A program made the position numbers and the translations under genes. From NCBI GenBank assembly GCA_019310865.1, contig JAFDDL010000075.1, positions 1 through 11,049 of the forward strand: a DNA stretch of 11,049 nucleotides, in the 5' to 3' direction. The DNA comes from Deltaproteobacteria bacterium. Its GTDB lineage: Bacteria > Desulfobacterota > Desulfobacteria > Desulfobacterales > JAFDDL01. The notes under the pieces were generated by a model. It had not been told where the DNA came from, made no database searches, and worked only from the letters and a program-made list of their open reading frames with translations. Positions 1 to 6,133 of the stretch are shown in pieces (within the stretch, counting starts at the first letter, position 1; the number at the start of each line of letters is the position of its first letter).

Positions 1-1269
1 AAATCGGAAGTGACGATTATGAACAGCATCGAGGGGGAAGATGACCATAAATATTCGAATATGGGCATGGCATTGTCCCTGGACGGGCAAACACTGGGGA
101 TGATCAATTTTCAAGCCGGGGGATGGAACCAGTACACGGAATATCATGCCCATTTACTCTCTTTGGTCCAAGAGCCATTATCCCTTGCCATGTCTAATAC
201 ACTCAAGTGCCAAGAGCTTGCAAAGATAAAGGGCATGCTGTCCGAAATGAAAAATGAACTCCTCCCGGATCCTGCAAGTGCCGGAAGGGTGAATATTATA
301 GGAAAGAGTTTCGGCCTTAAGGCCGTGATGGAAATGGCGGATATGGTGAGCCGATCCGACAGCCCGGTGTTGCTTATGGGCGAAACCGGGGTCGGCAAAG
401 ACGTCATCGCCAATGCCATTCATTATGCATCCAACCGGAGGGCGGGCCCCTTTATCAAGGTGAACTGCGGTGCCATTCCGGAAAATCTTATCGACAGCGA
501 GCTGTTCGGACACGAAAAAGGAGCGTTTACAGGCGCGGTTGGAAAAAAACAGGGGCGTTTCGAACGGGCAAACGGCGGAACCATTCTGCTGGATGAGATC
601 GGTGAACTGCCGCCACAGGCCCAGGTCAGGCTTCTCAGGGTACTTCAGCATATGGAGATCGAGCGGGTCGGCGGGACCCGGGTTATTCCCGTGGATGTCA
701 GAATTATCAGCGCCTCGAACCGGAATCTGGAGGAGATGGTCAGGGAAAACCGATTTCGGGAAGATCTGTGGTTTCGGTTAAATGTGTTCCCCATAATGAT
801 ACCGCCGCTCAGACGGAGAACCGAGGATATCCCCTCCTTCGTCCATTATCTTTTGGAAGAAAAATCAAAGGAGTTGAAACTTTCCGGGTCGCCTGACCTT
901 GCACCGGGAGCCCTGGAGAGACTCAAAGCCTACCCCTGGCCGGGCAACGTGCGGGAACTGGAAAACGTGATAGAGCGTGAGCTTATCCTCAGCCAGACAA
1001 CGACACCTGCGCGCGCGCTCACTTTTCAACATATGCACTTTATCCCAACCGAGCATGAGAAAACAGTGCCGGGCAGCCGGAACACGGATCTCCTCCGTCT
1101 TGATGAGGTTCTCACAGAGCATTTTCGTCATGTCCTGGAATTGACAAACGGGAAAATATACGGTCCCGACGGGGCGGCAGACCTTCTCGGTATTCACCCG
1201 GATACCTTTCGCCACAAATTGAGAAAGCTGGGAATCCCCTTTGGACGCGAGGACCGGAAGCGTCTGTGA
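1..1269 (+). CDS. Sigma-54-dependent activator, FhlA-like (GAF-AAA+-HTH), 5' partial
   Basis: This is a bacterial enhancer-binding protein that remodels sigma-54 RNA polymerase by ATP hydrolysis. The frame is open to the left edge, so the true start lies outside the window; the GTG at 10 is probably internal. The visible N-terminus resembles the end of a GAF sensory domain. The AAA+ domain follows, with Walker A GETGVGKD (nt 379-402), the sigma-54 contact loop GAFTGA (nt 520-537), Walker B LLDEIGEL (Asp-Glu at nt 592-597) and the arginine region RFREDLWFRLNVFP. PWPGNVRELENVIER marks the end of the AAA+ C-subdomain. The C-terminus is a Fis-like helix-turn-helix (GAADLLGIHPDTFRHKLRKLGI). No response-regulator receiver domain is visible, so activation by a small ligand or partner through GAF is the likelier mode (inference). 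The natural target is the sigma-54 promoter at 1445-1461, which serves the aminotransferase and ureohydrolase genes. Family assignment is firm; the ligand is unknown. Confidence 0.95.
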   Translation, partial: KSEVTIMNSIEGEDDHKYSNMGMALSLDGQTLGMINFQAGGWNQYTEYHAHLLSLVQEPLSLAMSNTLKCQELAKIKGMLSEMKNELLPDPASAGRVNIIGKSFGLKAVMEMADMVSRSDSPVLLMGETGVGKDVIANAIHYASNRRAGPFIKVNCGAIPENLIDSELFGHEKGAFTGAVGKKQGRFERANGGTILLDEIGELPPQAQVRLLRVLQHMEIERVGGTRVIPVDVRIISASNRNLEEMVRENRFREDLWFRLNVFPIMIPPLRRRTEDIPSFVHYLLEEKSKELKLSGSPDLAPGALERLKAYPWPGNVRELENVIERELILSQTTTPARALTFQHMHFIPTEHEKTVPGSRNTDLLRLDEVLTEHFRHVLELTNGKIYGPDGAADLLGIHPDTFRHKLRKLGIPFGREDRKRL

Positions 1270-1286
1270 GGGTCTAACGTCCAAAG
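1239..1286 (+). terminator. Possible hairpin over the stop of the activator gene
   Basis: CTTTGGACG at 1239-1247 and its exact complement at 1278-1286 form a 9-bp stem. The loop of 30 nt contains the TGA stop and a second short pair (GACC 1252-1255, GGTC 1271-1274). There is no T-tract after the stem, so an intrinsic terminator is doubtful. It could be an mRNA 3' processing or stability hairpin, or chance. Confidence 0.25.
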
Positions 1287-1340
1287 CCCATTGACAAATA
1301 ACCCATGATAACAACCTAATATACCATCGACCGGACATTG

Positions 1341-1423
1341 GCTGTTAAATTTATGATAACAGCAAATATGCCGGTAAAAAACAGCATATATGCTGAAATA
1401 GAGGTGGTTATTATATAACTACC
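1341..1423 (+). promoter_or_regulatory. Upstream activator site cluster for the sigma-54 activator
   Basis: Two 14-bp direct repeats, AACAGCAAATATGC (1358-1371) and AACAGCATATATGC (1380-1393), match at 13 of 14 positions. They start 22 bp apart, about two helical turns. Each overlaps an inverted repeat: GCTGTTA/TAACAGC (1341-1347 and 1357-1363), and the perfect palindrome CAGCATATATGCTG (1382-1395). A third imperfect inverted repeat, GGTGGTTA/TAACTACC, lies at 1403-1410 and 1416-1423. The repeats sit about 80-115 bp before the start point expected from the sigma-54 promoter, the usual range for enhancer-binding-protein sites. That the upstream activator binds here is inferred from proximity and arrangement. 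Confidence 0.6.
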
Positions 1424-1444
1424 GTAATTTATAGGTGATAATTA

Positions 1445-1461
1445 TTGGCACGATTTTAGCA
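1445..1461 (+). promoter_or_regulatory. Sigma-54 (-24/-12) promoter
   Basis: TTGGCACGATTTTAGCA matches the sigma-54 consensus (TTGGCACG, four bases, TTGCA) with one deviation, TAGCA for TTGCA. The invariant GG (1447-1448) and GC (1459-1460) are separated by exactly 10 nt. Transcription would start near 1472, giving a leader of about 86 nt before the aminotransferase ATG. The gene for a sigma-54 activator ends about 175 bp upstream, which supports the call. Confidence 0.72.
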
Positions 1462-1557
1462 ATACACTATCCTAAATAAAAACTCATTCAGAAGATATCA
1501 GATTAGATGTTTGATCGCTTAGCATTCCAACTTTGTATTTGATAGAAAGGAGCAACC

Positions 1558-2919
1558 ATGGAAATCTATAAGAAAACGAAATCGGCTCAACTGGAGAAAC
1601 TGGCCCGGCAGGTCATTCCGGGTGGGGTGATGAGCAATTTTAAAAAAGATGAAAACTACCATCCGACCTATATGAAATACGGCAAAGGTTCGCGGATCTA
1701 TGATGTGGACGGAAACGAATACATCGACTACGACCTCAGTTACGGCCCTTCTTTTTTGGGACACAGCAACGAGCATTTGATACAATCGATCGAAAAGCAG
1801 GCCCGGCAGCTTTACTGTGCACCGGTAAATGATTTGGCTGTTGAGGCTGCAAGAAAAGTGTGCGAGCATGTTCCTTCGGCGGAAATGCTTCGATTTGCCT
1901 GTTCCGGCACGGAAGCAAACCTGTTCGCCATTCGCGTTGCCCGGGGCTATACCGGTCGCAATATGACCGTCCGGTTTCATGGACATTATCACGGCGGTGG
2001 GGACAGTATTGTGGGCGGCATTGTCACCGACCCGGAGAATCCGGTGGTGGTTCCCGGTGAACGCGAGGATGACTTCTGGACCCAGATGACCAACTCGGCG
2101 GGTGGGGAAAAATATGCCAAGGGCAACTGCTACATGATCGACTGGAACGATCTGCCGGCCCTGGAGAAACTTCTGACTCGATACGGCCATGATATTGCGG
2201 CGGTGATCATGGAACCCGTCATGACGAACTGGTTTGGGTGCGTTCCGGAACCGGGATACCTGGAAGGGGTTCGCAAGCTTTGCACCGAGTATGGTGTGGT
2301 TCTGATTTTCGACGAGGTGCTGACCGGATTCCGAATGGGACTCGGCGGCGCACAAGGTCACTTCGGCGTGATGCCGGATATGACAACCCTGGCCAAATGT
2401 CTGGGCGGCGGATTACCGGTTTCCGCCTTTTGCGGTAAAAGGGAGATCATGGATGTGGTTACCCGAACCGATGTGACGTGCGGCGGAACCTATAATGGCC
2501 ATCCCCTGGCCATGGCGGGGGTGATTGCCACCATTGAGGAACTGGAAAAAAACGACGGCGCTGTTTACAGGCATGTCGAAAAACTAGGCAACATGGTGAA
2601 AGAGGGGATGGAAACAATCGCCAAAGACCATGACCAGGAACTGTTGATCCAAGGATTTCCCGCCGCCTGGGACTTTACCTTTACCCCTCAGAAGAAAATC
2701 ATCAACAATCAGGTCGGCGAGTGGGCCGGGATTTTAAAAGCGTTCAGTTACAGCACTCTCCTGCAGCAAAGAGGCGTCATTGCCGTGGTCCGATTGTTTA
2801 CTTCAACGGCCCATACGGAAAAGGATGTACAAGATACGCTGGACCGGGCCGACGACGCAATGAAAGCGTATGTGAAGCAGGAAGAGGAAGGGAAAAGGAC
2901 GGATTACACCCTGTTATAG
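1558..2919 (+). CDS. Class III PLP aminotransferase, glutamate-1-semialdehyde aminomutase-like
   Basis: This is a 453-aa cytosolic PLP enzyme of fold type I, aminotransferase class III, closest by eye to glutamate-1-semialdehyde 2,1-aminomutase (HemL, about 430 aa). It shares PGGVMSNF near the N-terminus, the substrate-side GPSFLGH, SGTEAN for PLP phosphate binding, and RFHGHYHGGGD. The cofactor Asp is D252 in FDEVLTGFR, and the Schiff-base lysine is K280 in LAKCLGGGLPV. The C-terminus runs about 25 residues past typical HemL. GAAAGGAGC precedes the ATG with good spacing. No tetrapyrrole genes are nearby. Sigma-54 control and pairing with an arginase-fold gene 84 bp downstream argue for a catabolic or specialised transaminase, for example on a diamine, guanidino- or beta-amino acid (inference). 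Family certain, substrate unknown. Confidence 0.9.
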   Translation: MEIYKKTKSAQLEKLARQVIPGGVMSNFKKDENYHPTYMKYGKGSRIYDVDGNEYIDYDLSYGPSFLGHSNEHLIQSIEKQARQLYCAPVNDLAVEAARKVCEHVPSAEMLRFACSGTEANLFAIRVARGYTGRNMTVRFHGHYHGGGDSIVGGIVTDPENPVVVPGEREDDFWTQMTNSAGGEKYAKGNCYMIDWNDLPALEKLLTRYGHDIAAVIMEPVMTNWFGCVPEPGYLEGVRKLCTEYGVVLIFDEVLTGFRMGLGGAQGHFGVMPDMTTLAKCLGGGLPVSAFCGKREIMDVVTRTDVTCGGTYNGHPLAMAGVIATIEELEKNDGAVYRHVEKLGNMVKEGMETIAKDHDQELLIQGFPAAWDFTFTPQKKIINNQVGEWAGILKAFSYSTLLQQRGVIAVVRLFTSTAHTEKDVQDTLDRADDAMKAYVKQEEEGKRTDYTLL

Positions 2920-3003
2920 TAAATTGATTATAGCGGTTTGTGATGAAAAAAGAATTTAAGGAAGTATGGAATTAATATCCAAATTCAGATGTGAGGTGAA
3001 AAT

Positions 3004-4137
3004 ATGTTGACACAGGAACAGAAAGACAAGTGGCTGGAAATAATGATGAACGTTTCCAAGCCCAGCGAAAGTGGATTGCTTAACCAAAACAGAATCCATA
3101 GCGACGTACCTTCGTTTATGAACTGTGTGATTGCCTATCGGCCTGAACACCTCGAAGGATTGGACGCTGCATTCTTGGGTATTCCCTGGGAGGGGTGGGT
3201 TGGTGCCGGTGTTGGTTTATTTACAACATGTGGCGCCAGAGACGGTGATTTTAAAGATGATTACGAGCTGCGCACAGGGACCTATGAAGCGCCGGATTAT
3301 ATTCGCCGCTGGTCCTATCAGTATTCCGCGCTGCTGGATCCCAACGTCAGTTTTTTCCCCGAAGTATCCGACGACTTCAATATGGGGTCGCTCATCAAGG
3401 TTGCGGACTACGGCAACGTGGAAATCAAGGCGTATGATCCGGTAGCGTCTTTGAACAGGGCATATATGAAGGCCAGTGATATTGTTAAAGGCGGTGCGAT
3501 TCCCCTGGTTTTCGGAGGGGATCACTCGATTCCCCATTGCGTTGTGAAAGCAATATCCGATAACACCCAAGGCAAAATGGGGGTGATCTGGTATGACCGC
3601 CATTATGACAATATTTACGGAGGCGATCTGCCTTATCCCGATACAGAAATGAGTCGCCCCAACCCGGGAAATGCGCTCTATAAAATGCTGGATGAATGCA
3701 ATATCGACCCCGCCAATGTGGTCATGATCGGGCCGGGTGGCGGCGACACCAATATCCGCGAAATGGTTGACATCATGAAGATGCTGGGGATTAAGGTTTT
3801 CACTATCAGCGACGTAGAAGAGCAGGGATTAAAGGCCATTACCGAGCAGGCGATCGAGATCGCCGGCAAGGGCACCGAGAAAACCTATGTGACGCTGGAT
3901 GCGGACGCAATGGATCCGATTTCCTTCCCGGCGATGCGTTGGCCTGAGCCATATGCGCTACATGCGCGCGACGTAAAGGACTCCATCGCCATGATTACGG
4001 CGAACCTGGATCTGGCCGGCTTCGATATCTGTTGTATGGCGCCGGCCTATGACACTCACGGTATTGGCGGGCAGGCTGCAGCAAGGTTTTATATAGAGAT
4101 CTTAAAGCAGCTGGCGTTAAAAAAGCAGGCGAAGTAA
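3004..4137 (+). CDS. Ureohydrolase (arginase/agmatinase) family protein with altered active site
   Basis: This 377-aa protein has the arginase/agmatinase fold, which normally hydrolyses guanidino compounds to urea at a two-metal Mn centre. All six metal ligands are present: H174 (GGDHS), D198, H200 and D202 (DRHYD, usually DAHxD), and D299 and D301 (DADAMDP). Two substrate-handling residues differ. The Glu of the D-x-x-E-x-x-P motif (Glu277 of arginase) is C344 in FDICCMAP. The loop after D202, where arginase has the proton-shuttle His141, contains no histidine (residues 203-229). The N-terminus is long, about 170 residues before the first metal ligand, including a glycine-rich GWVGAGVGLF stretch. 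GAGGTG precedes the ATG. It is probably co-transcribed with the aminotransferase. The fold is sure. The reaction may not be ordinary guanidine hydrolysis; another amidine or C-N hydrolysis, or loss of catalysis, is possible. Confidence 0.85.
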   Translation: MLTQEQKDKWLEIMMNVSKPSESGLLNQNRIHSDVPSFMNCVIAYRPEHLEGLDAAFLGIPWEGWVGAGVGLFTTCGARDGDFKDDYELRTGTYEAPDYIRRWSYQYSALLDPNVSFFPEVSDDFNMGSLIKVADYGNVEIKAYDPVASLNRAYMKASDIVKGGAIPLVFGGDHSIPHCVVKAISDNTQGKMGVIWYDRHYDNIYGGDLPYPDTEMSRPNPGNALYKMLDECNIDPANVVMIGPGGGDTNIREMVDIMKMLGIKVFTISDVEEQGLKAITEQAIEIAGKGTEKTYVTLDADAMDPISFPAMRWPEPYALHARDVKDSIAMITANLDLAGFDICCMAPAYDTHGIGGQAAARFYIEILKQLALKKQAK

Positions 4138-4294
4138 GGGCTCGCACATAAATAACTTCACATTTTGTGCGCCGATGCATCCCACCTGGCTGCGTTACGA
4201 AAATACAGAATATGCTTGATATTCTTTAATTTTCGTGCCTTGCCATGTGGGCGCCTCAACACCTAGAATTGCGAATTTATTAATGTGCGAACCC
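4138..4294. mobile_element. MITE-like palindromic element, 157 bp
   Basis: Two 76-nt arms (4138-4213 and 4219-4294) are imperfect inverted repeats around a 5-nt apex, GCTTG. The outer ends pair as GGGYTCGCACAT and the inner ends share CCCAC-TGGC, ACGAAAAT and AGAATAT; similarity is weakest in the middle of each arm. TAA lies directly outside both ends (4135-4137 and 4295-4297), consistent with a 3-bp target duplication. The left TAA is also the stop codon of the ureohydrolase gene. There is no coding capacity, so any movement would depend on a transposase elsewhere. As RNA it would fold into one long hairpin and could end or protect the upstream transcript. Confidence 0.65.
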
Positions 4295-4337
4295 TAAGGA
4301 TAACGTGCACGATGCGTTTGGCCCCGAAGTGGGCGCC

Positions 4338-4391
4338 ATGAAACAGGTTCTCGTAACGGGGGGGAGCGGGCGCCTTGGACGTTACGTCGTT
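4338..4391 (+). pseudogene. N-terminal stump of a Rossmann-fold NAD(P)-binding protein
   Basis: From the ATG at 4338 the translation reads MKQVLVTGGSGRLGRYVV. This is the first beta-strand, glycine motif (GGSGRLG) and helix start of an NAD-dependent epimerase or extended short-chain dehydrogenase. Similarity stops at about codon 18; the frame then runs through unrelated sequence to a stop at 4512-4514. Such enzymes are normally 280-330 aa, so this is a remnant. It lies between the palindromic element and the marR promoter, suggesting deletion or insertion during rearrangement. The piece is short, so family assignment rests on one motif. Confidence 0.45.
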
Positions 4392-4482
4392 TATTTGTCA
4401 ATCAGTCGAAGCGACACGTGGCGCAATCGCCTGCGCTACGCGAGCAACTTCCACATTCGACGTTCCTTTTGTCATTTTCTTA

Positions 4483-4519
4483 TTGACACAATACGTGGAC
4501 GTATTATACGATGACGTAT
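4483..4519 (+). promoter_or_regulatory. marR promoter with overlapping palindromic operators
   Basis: A -35 box TTGACA (4483-4488) and a -10 box TATACG (4505-4510) are 16 bp apart, with a start point expected near 4517. Between the boxes, and touching the -10, is the perfect palindrome AATACGTGGACGTATT (4490-4505, two 7-bp arms around GG). A second, ATACG-ATGA-CGTAT (4506-4519), covers the -10 and start region. Palindromes of this size within the promoter are typical of MarR autorepression. That the adjacent MarR protein binds them is inferred. Confidence 0.7.
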
Positions 4520-4560
4520 CATTATCAGAAAATCATTTTTCAAGCAAGAGAGAAGCTGAC

Positions 4561-4986
4561 ATGTTGAGAAAAGACTACATTGGACAATGGGTGAGTCTCA
4601 CTCATAATGCTCTGATGCGAAAAACCACCGCCTATCTGCATGATTTCGATATAACAATTAAGCAATTCGGAGTGCTCAACACCCTGTATGACGAAAACCG
4701 TCTCACCTCCCGCGAGTTGGTGGAGAGGCTTTTTTCGGACAGTTCGACCATTATGGCCATCGTCGATCAGCTTGAAAAAAAGGAATTAATCAGAAGAGAG
4801 CCTCATTTGCAGGATAGACGGATAAAACATTTAACGTTAACGGACAAAGCTAAAAAGATCAAAAAAGAGCTGATCAAGCGGGTTGACGAATTCGATATGA
4901 ATATGCTTGACAGTCTTTCGGAAGACGAGATACGGGTTTTAAAAACCAGTCTTCAAAAGATTTTAAAATTTGCACTTGATCCATGA
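4561..4986 (+). CDS. MarR-family transcriptional regulator
   Basis: This 141-aa protein has the MarR winged-helix layout: an N-terminal dimerisation helix, ITIKQFGVLNTLY leading into the fold, ELVERLFSDSSTIMAIVDQLEKKELIRRE as helix-turn-helix (about residues 52-80), the wing with the signature DRR (85-87) followed by KHLTLTDKAKK, and a C-terminal dimerisation helix. The ATG at 4561 is chosen because it starts the typical MarR N-terminus and follows AAGAGAGAAG; the frame is open upstream from 4375, but that part crosses the promoter and encodes nothing recognisable. Such proteins usually repress their own operon and are released by small phenolic, lipophilic or oxidising ligands. The DUF169 gene begins 37 nt downstream and is the probable co-regulated partner. 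The gene is visibly richer in A and T than the aminotransferase and ureohydrolase genes upstream. Confidence 0.92.
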   Translation: MLRKDYIGQWVSLTHNALMRKTTAYLHDFDITIKQFGVLNTLYDENRLTSRELVERLFSDSSTIMAIVDQLEKKELIRREPHLQDRRIKHLTLTDKAKKIKKELIKRVDEFDMNMLDSLSEDEIRVLKTSLQKILKFALDP

Positions 4987-5023
4987 GGTCGTCGCAAAAG
5001 AGCCGCACTCAAAGGAGAATACA

Positions 5024-5770
5024 ATGAACATCGAAATCAAGGAATGTTTTATGGAAGCATGGGAAAAGCACTTTCCCGGTAGCGAACTACCCATTGCCTG
5101 TTTTTACGCCAATGAGCTAAATAACGTGGCGTTTCCGAACGCTCCCAAGCCTAATTCCAAAGGGTTTACATGTATTTTCAGCCAAATAGCTCCGGTAAGG
5201 AAAGGGCGCGCCCGTGCCTTTAACAAGGAGAACTTAGGGTGTTTCGGGAGCTTTTTACCCTTTGGGTTTGACACCGAAGTCACCGAGGCGGTTAAGAACT
5301 ACGTCTGCAATGTAGAACGTGTTAAAAAGAGCTTTGATCATGTTGACAGCATGTATGAACACCGTCCACCCAAACAGGCTCCGGGGAAATACCTGGTGTT
5401 CAAGCGCTGGGATACACTTGAACAACAGGATGTTCCACAGGTGGTTTTCTTCTTCGGCTCCCCGAACGTTATCGCCGGTCTCCATGGGTTGGCAAATTTT
5501 GACACAATGACTCCCCACGGCGTGATTGCACCGTTTGGTACCGGGTGTGATTCAATTGTCGGTTTTCCAATGCACGAACTGAAATCTGACCAGCCAAAGG
5601 CGGTCCTGGGCGCTTTAGATCCTTCAGTAAGGATCCGCTTTAAGCCGCACATTCTCACTTTCTCCGCCCCTTGGCCCAAGTTTTTGAGCATGCTGGAAAA
5701 TATGGATGAAAGCTTCCTGGCTACAGATAATTGGTCGAAAGTAAAATCGCGATTTTCACGTGTCAAATAG
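5024..5770 (+). CDS. DUF169 family protein
   Basis: This 248-aa protein is assigned to DUF169 (COG2043) from recalled family features: the block FGSPNVIAGLHGLANFD, the motif APFGTGCDSIV, AVLGALDPSVR, LTFSAPWPKFLSML, and the ending ESFLATDNWSKVKSRF. The start at 5024 follows AAAGGAGA with ideal spacing; an earlier in-frame start at 4970 would overlap marR. Cysteines C50 (FTCIFSQ), C73 (LGCFGSF) and C175 (GTGCDS) are spread as in the family and could bind a metal or cofactor, but this is conjecture. No signal peptide or membrane segment is seen, so it is probably cytosolic. DUF169 proteins are common in anaerobes and have no established biochemical role as far as I know. It is probably transcribed with marR from the operator-bearing promoter upstream. 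Confidence 0.8.
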   Translation: MNIEIKECFMEAWEKHFPGSELPIACFYANELNNVAFPNAPKPNSKGFTCIFSQIAPVRKGRARAFNKENLGCFGSFLPFGFDTEVTEAVKNYVCNVERVKKSFDHVDSMYEHRPPKQAPGKYLVFKRWDTLEQQDVPQVVFFFGSPNVIAGLHGLANFDTMTPHGVIAPFGTGCDSIVGFPMHELKSDQPKAVLGALDPSVRIRFKPHILTFSAPWPKFLSMLENMDESFLATDNWSKVKSRFSRVK

Positions 5771-5791
5771 TTCAATTAATGAAAGAAATTT

Positions 5792-5983
5792 ATGGAAAAG
5801 AGCAAAAAAATGAAGATAGTTCTCTGGGGTGCAACGGGCCTGACGGGCCGTGAGGTTCTTTCCCAAGCACTGGAAGATGGACACGAAGTAAAAGCAGTCG
5901 TTCGCAAGCCAGAGCAGATCAAAGTAGAACACGCCATCCGCCGCTTTATTGCACTCGTAGCGGCTGAAGCAGATGAGCACTGA
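5792..5983 (+). pseudogene. Truncated NAD(P)H-binding (NmrA/SDR-like) protein
   Basis: The frame encodes 63 residues. MKIVLWGATGLTGREVL, from a second in-frame ATG at 5810, is a clear Rossmann beta-alpha start with the glycine motif GATGLTG. EDGHEVKAVVRKPEQIKV then gives the second strand and the Arg expected of an NADP-binding atypical short-chain reductase of the NAD(P)H-binding/NmrA type. Around codon 47 similarity ends and an unrelated tail (AIRRFIALVAAEADEH) runs to the stop. Family members are usually 200-290 aa, so the catalytic part is missing. It sits 21 nt after the DUF169 stop and was probably once the third gene of the marR operon. A translated short product cannot be excluded, but enzyme activity is unlikely. 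Confidence 0.6.
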
Positions 5984-6133
5984 CGAGCATCTACGGAGCT
6001 ATGTGACTATTGCCCATTAAATTCGAGATGTGGCGCCTATCACTGTTTCGTACACTGTAGCAGATTATAGGAAAAATCACCGTTTGGCTGAGAGGAAAAT
6101 GAAGTAACAATATTTTAACGGAAGAGGATGAAA

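Noticed and set aside
1519..2361. 280-codon open frame on the minus strand opposite the aminotransferase
   Set aside because: It is wholly antisense to a gene with clear PLP motifs, and its translation shows no recognisable domain.
1558..2919. Calling the aminotransferase hemL
   Set aside because: Motifs are HemL-like, but length, context and sigma-54 control do not support a role in tetrapyrrole synthesis.
2920..3003. Possible guanidine riboswitch before the ureohydrolase
   Set aside because: The gap is only 84 nt, contains no ACG loop motif, and shows only a weak short inverted repeat (TGGA/TCCA at 2967-2981).
4375..4560. In-frame upstream extension of the MarR gene
   Set aside because: It crosses the promoter and operator palindromes and encodes no MarR-like residues; the ATG at 4561 gives the normal family length.
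5984..6127. Possible promoter or operator before the reductase (CACTGT direct repeat at 6041-6046 and 6053-6058)
   Set aside because: No convincing -35/-10 pair and no dyad; the repeat is too short to support a site. The 144-bp stretch holds nothing else I can name.
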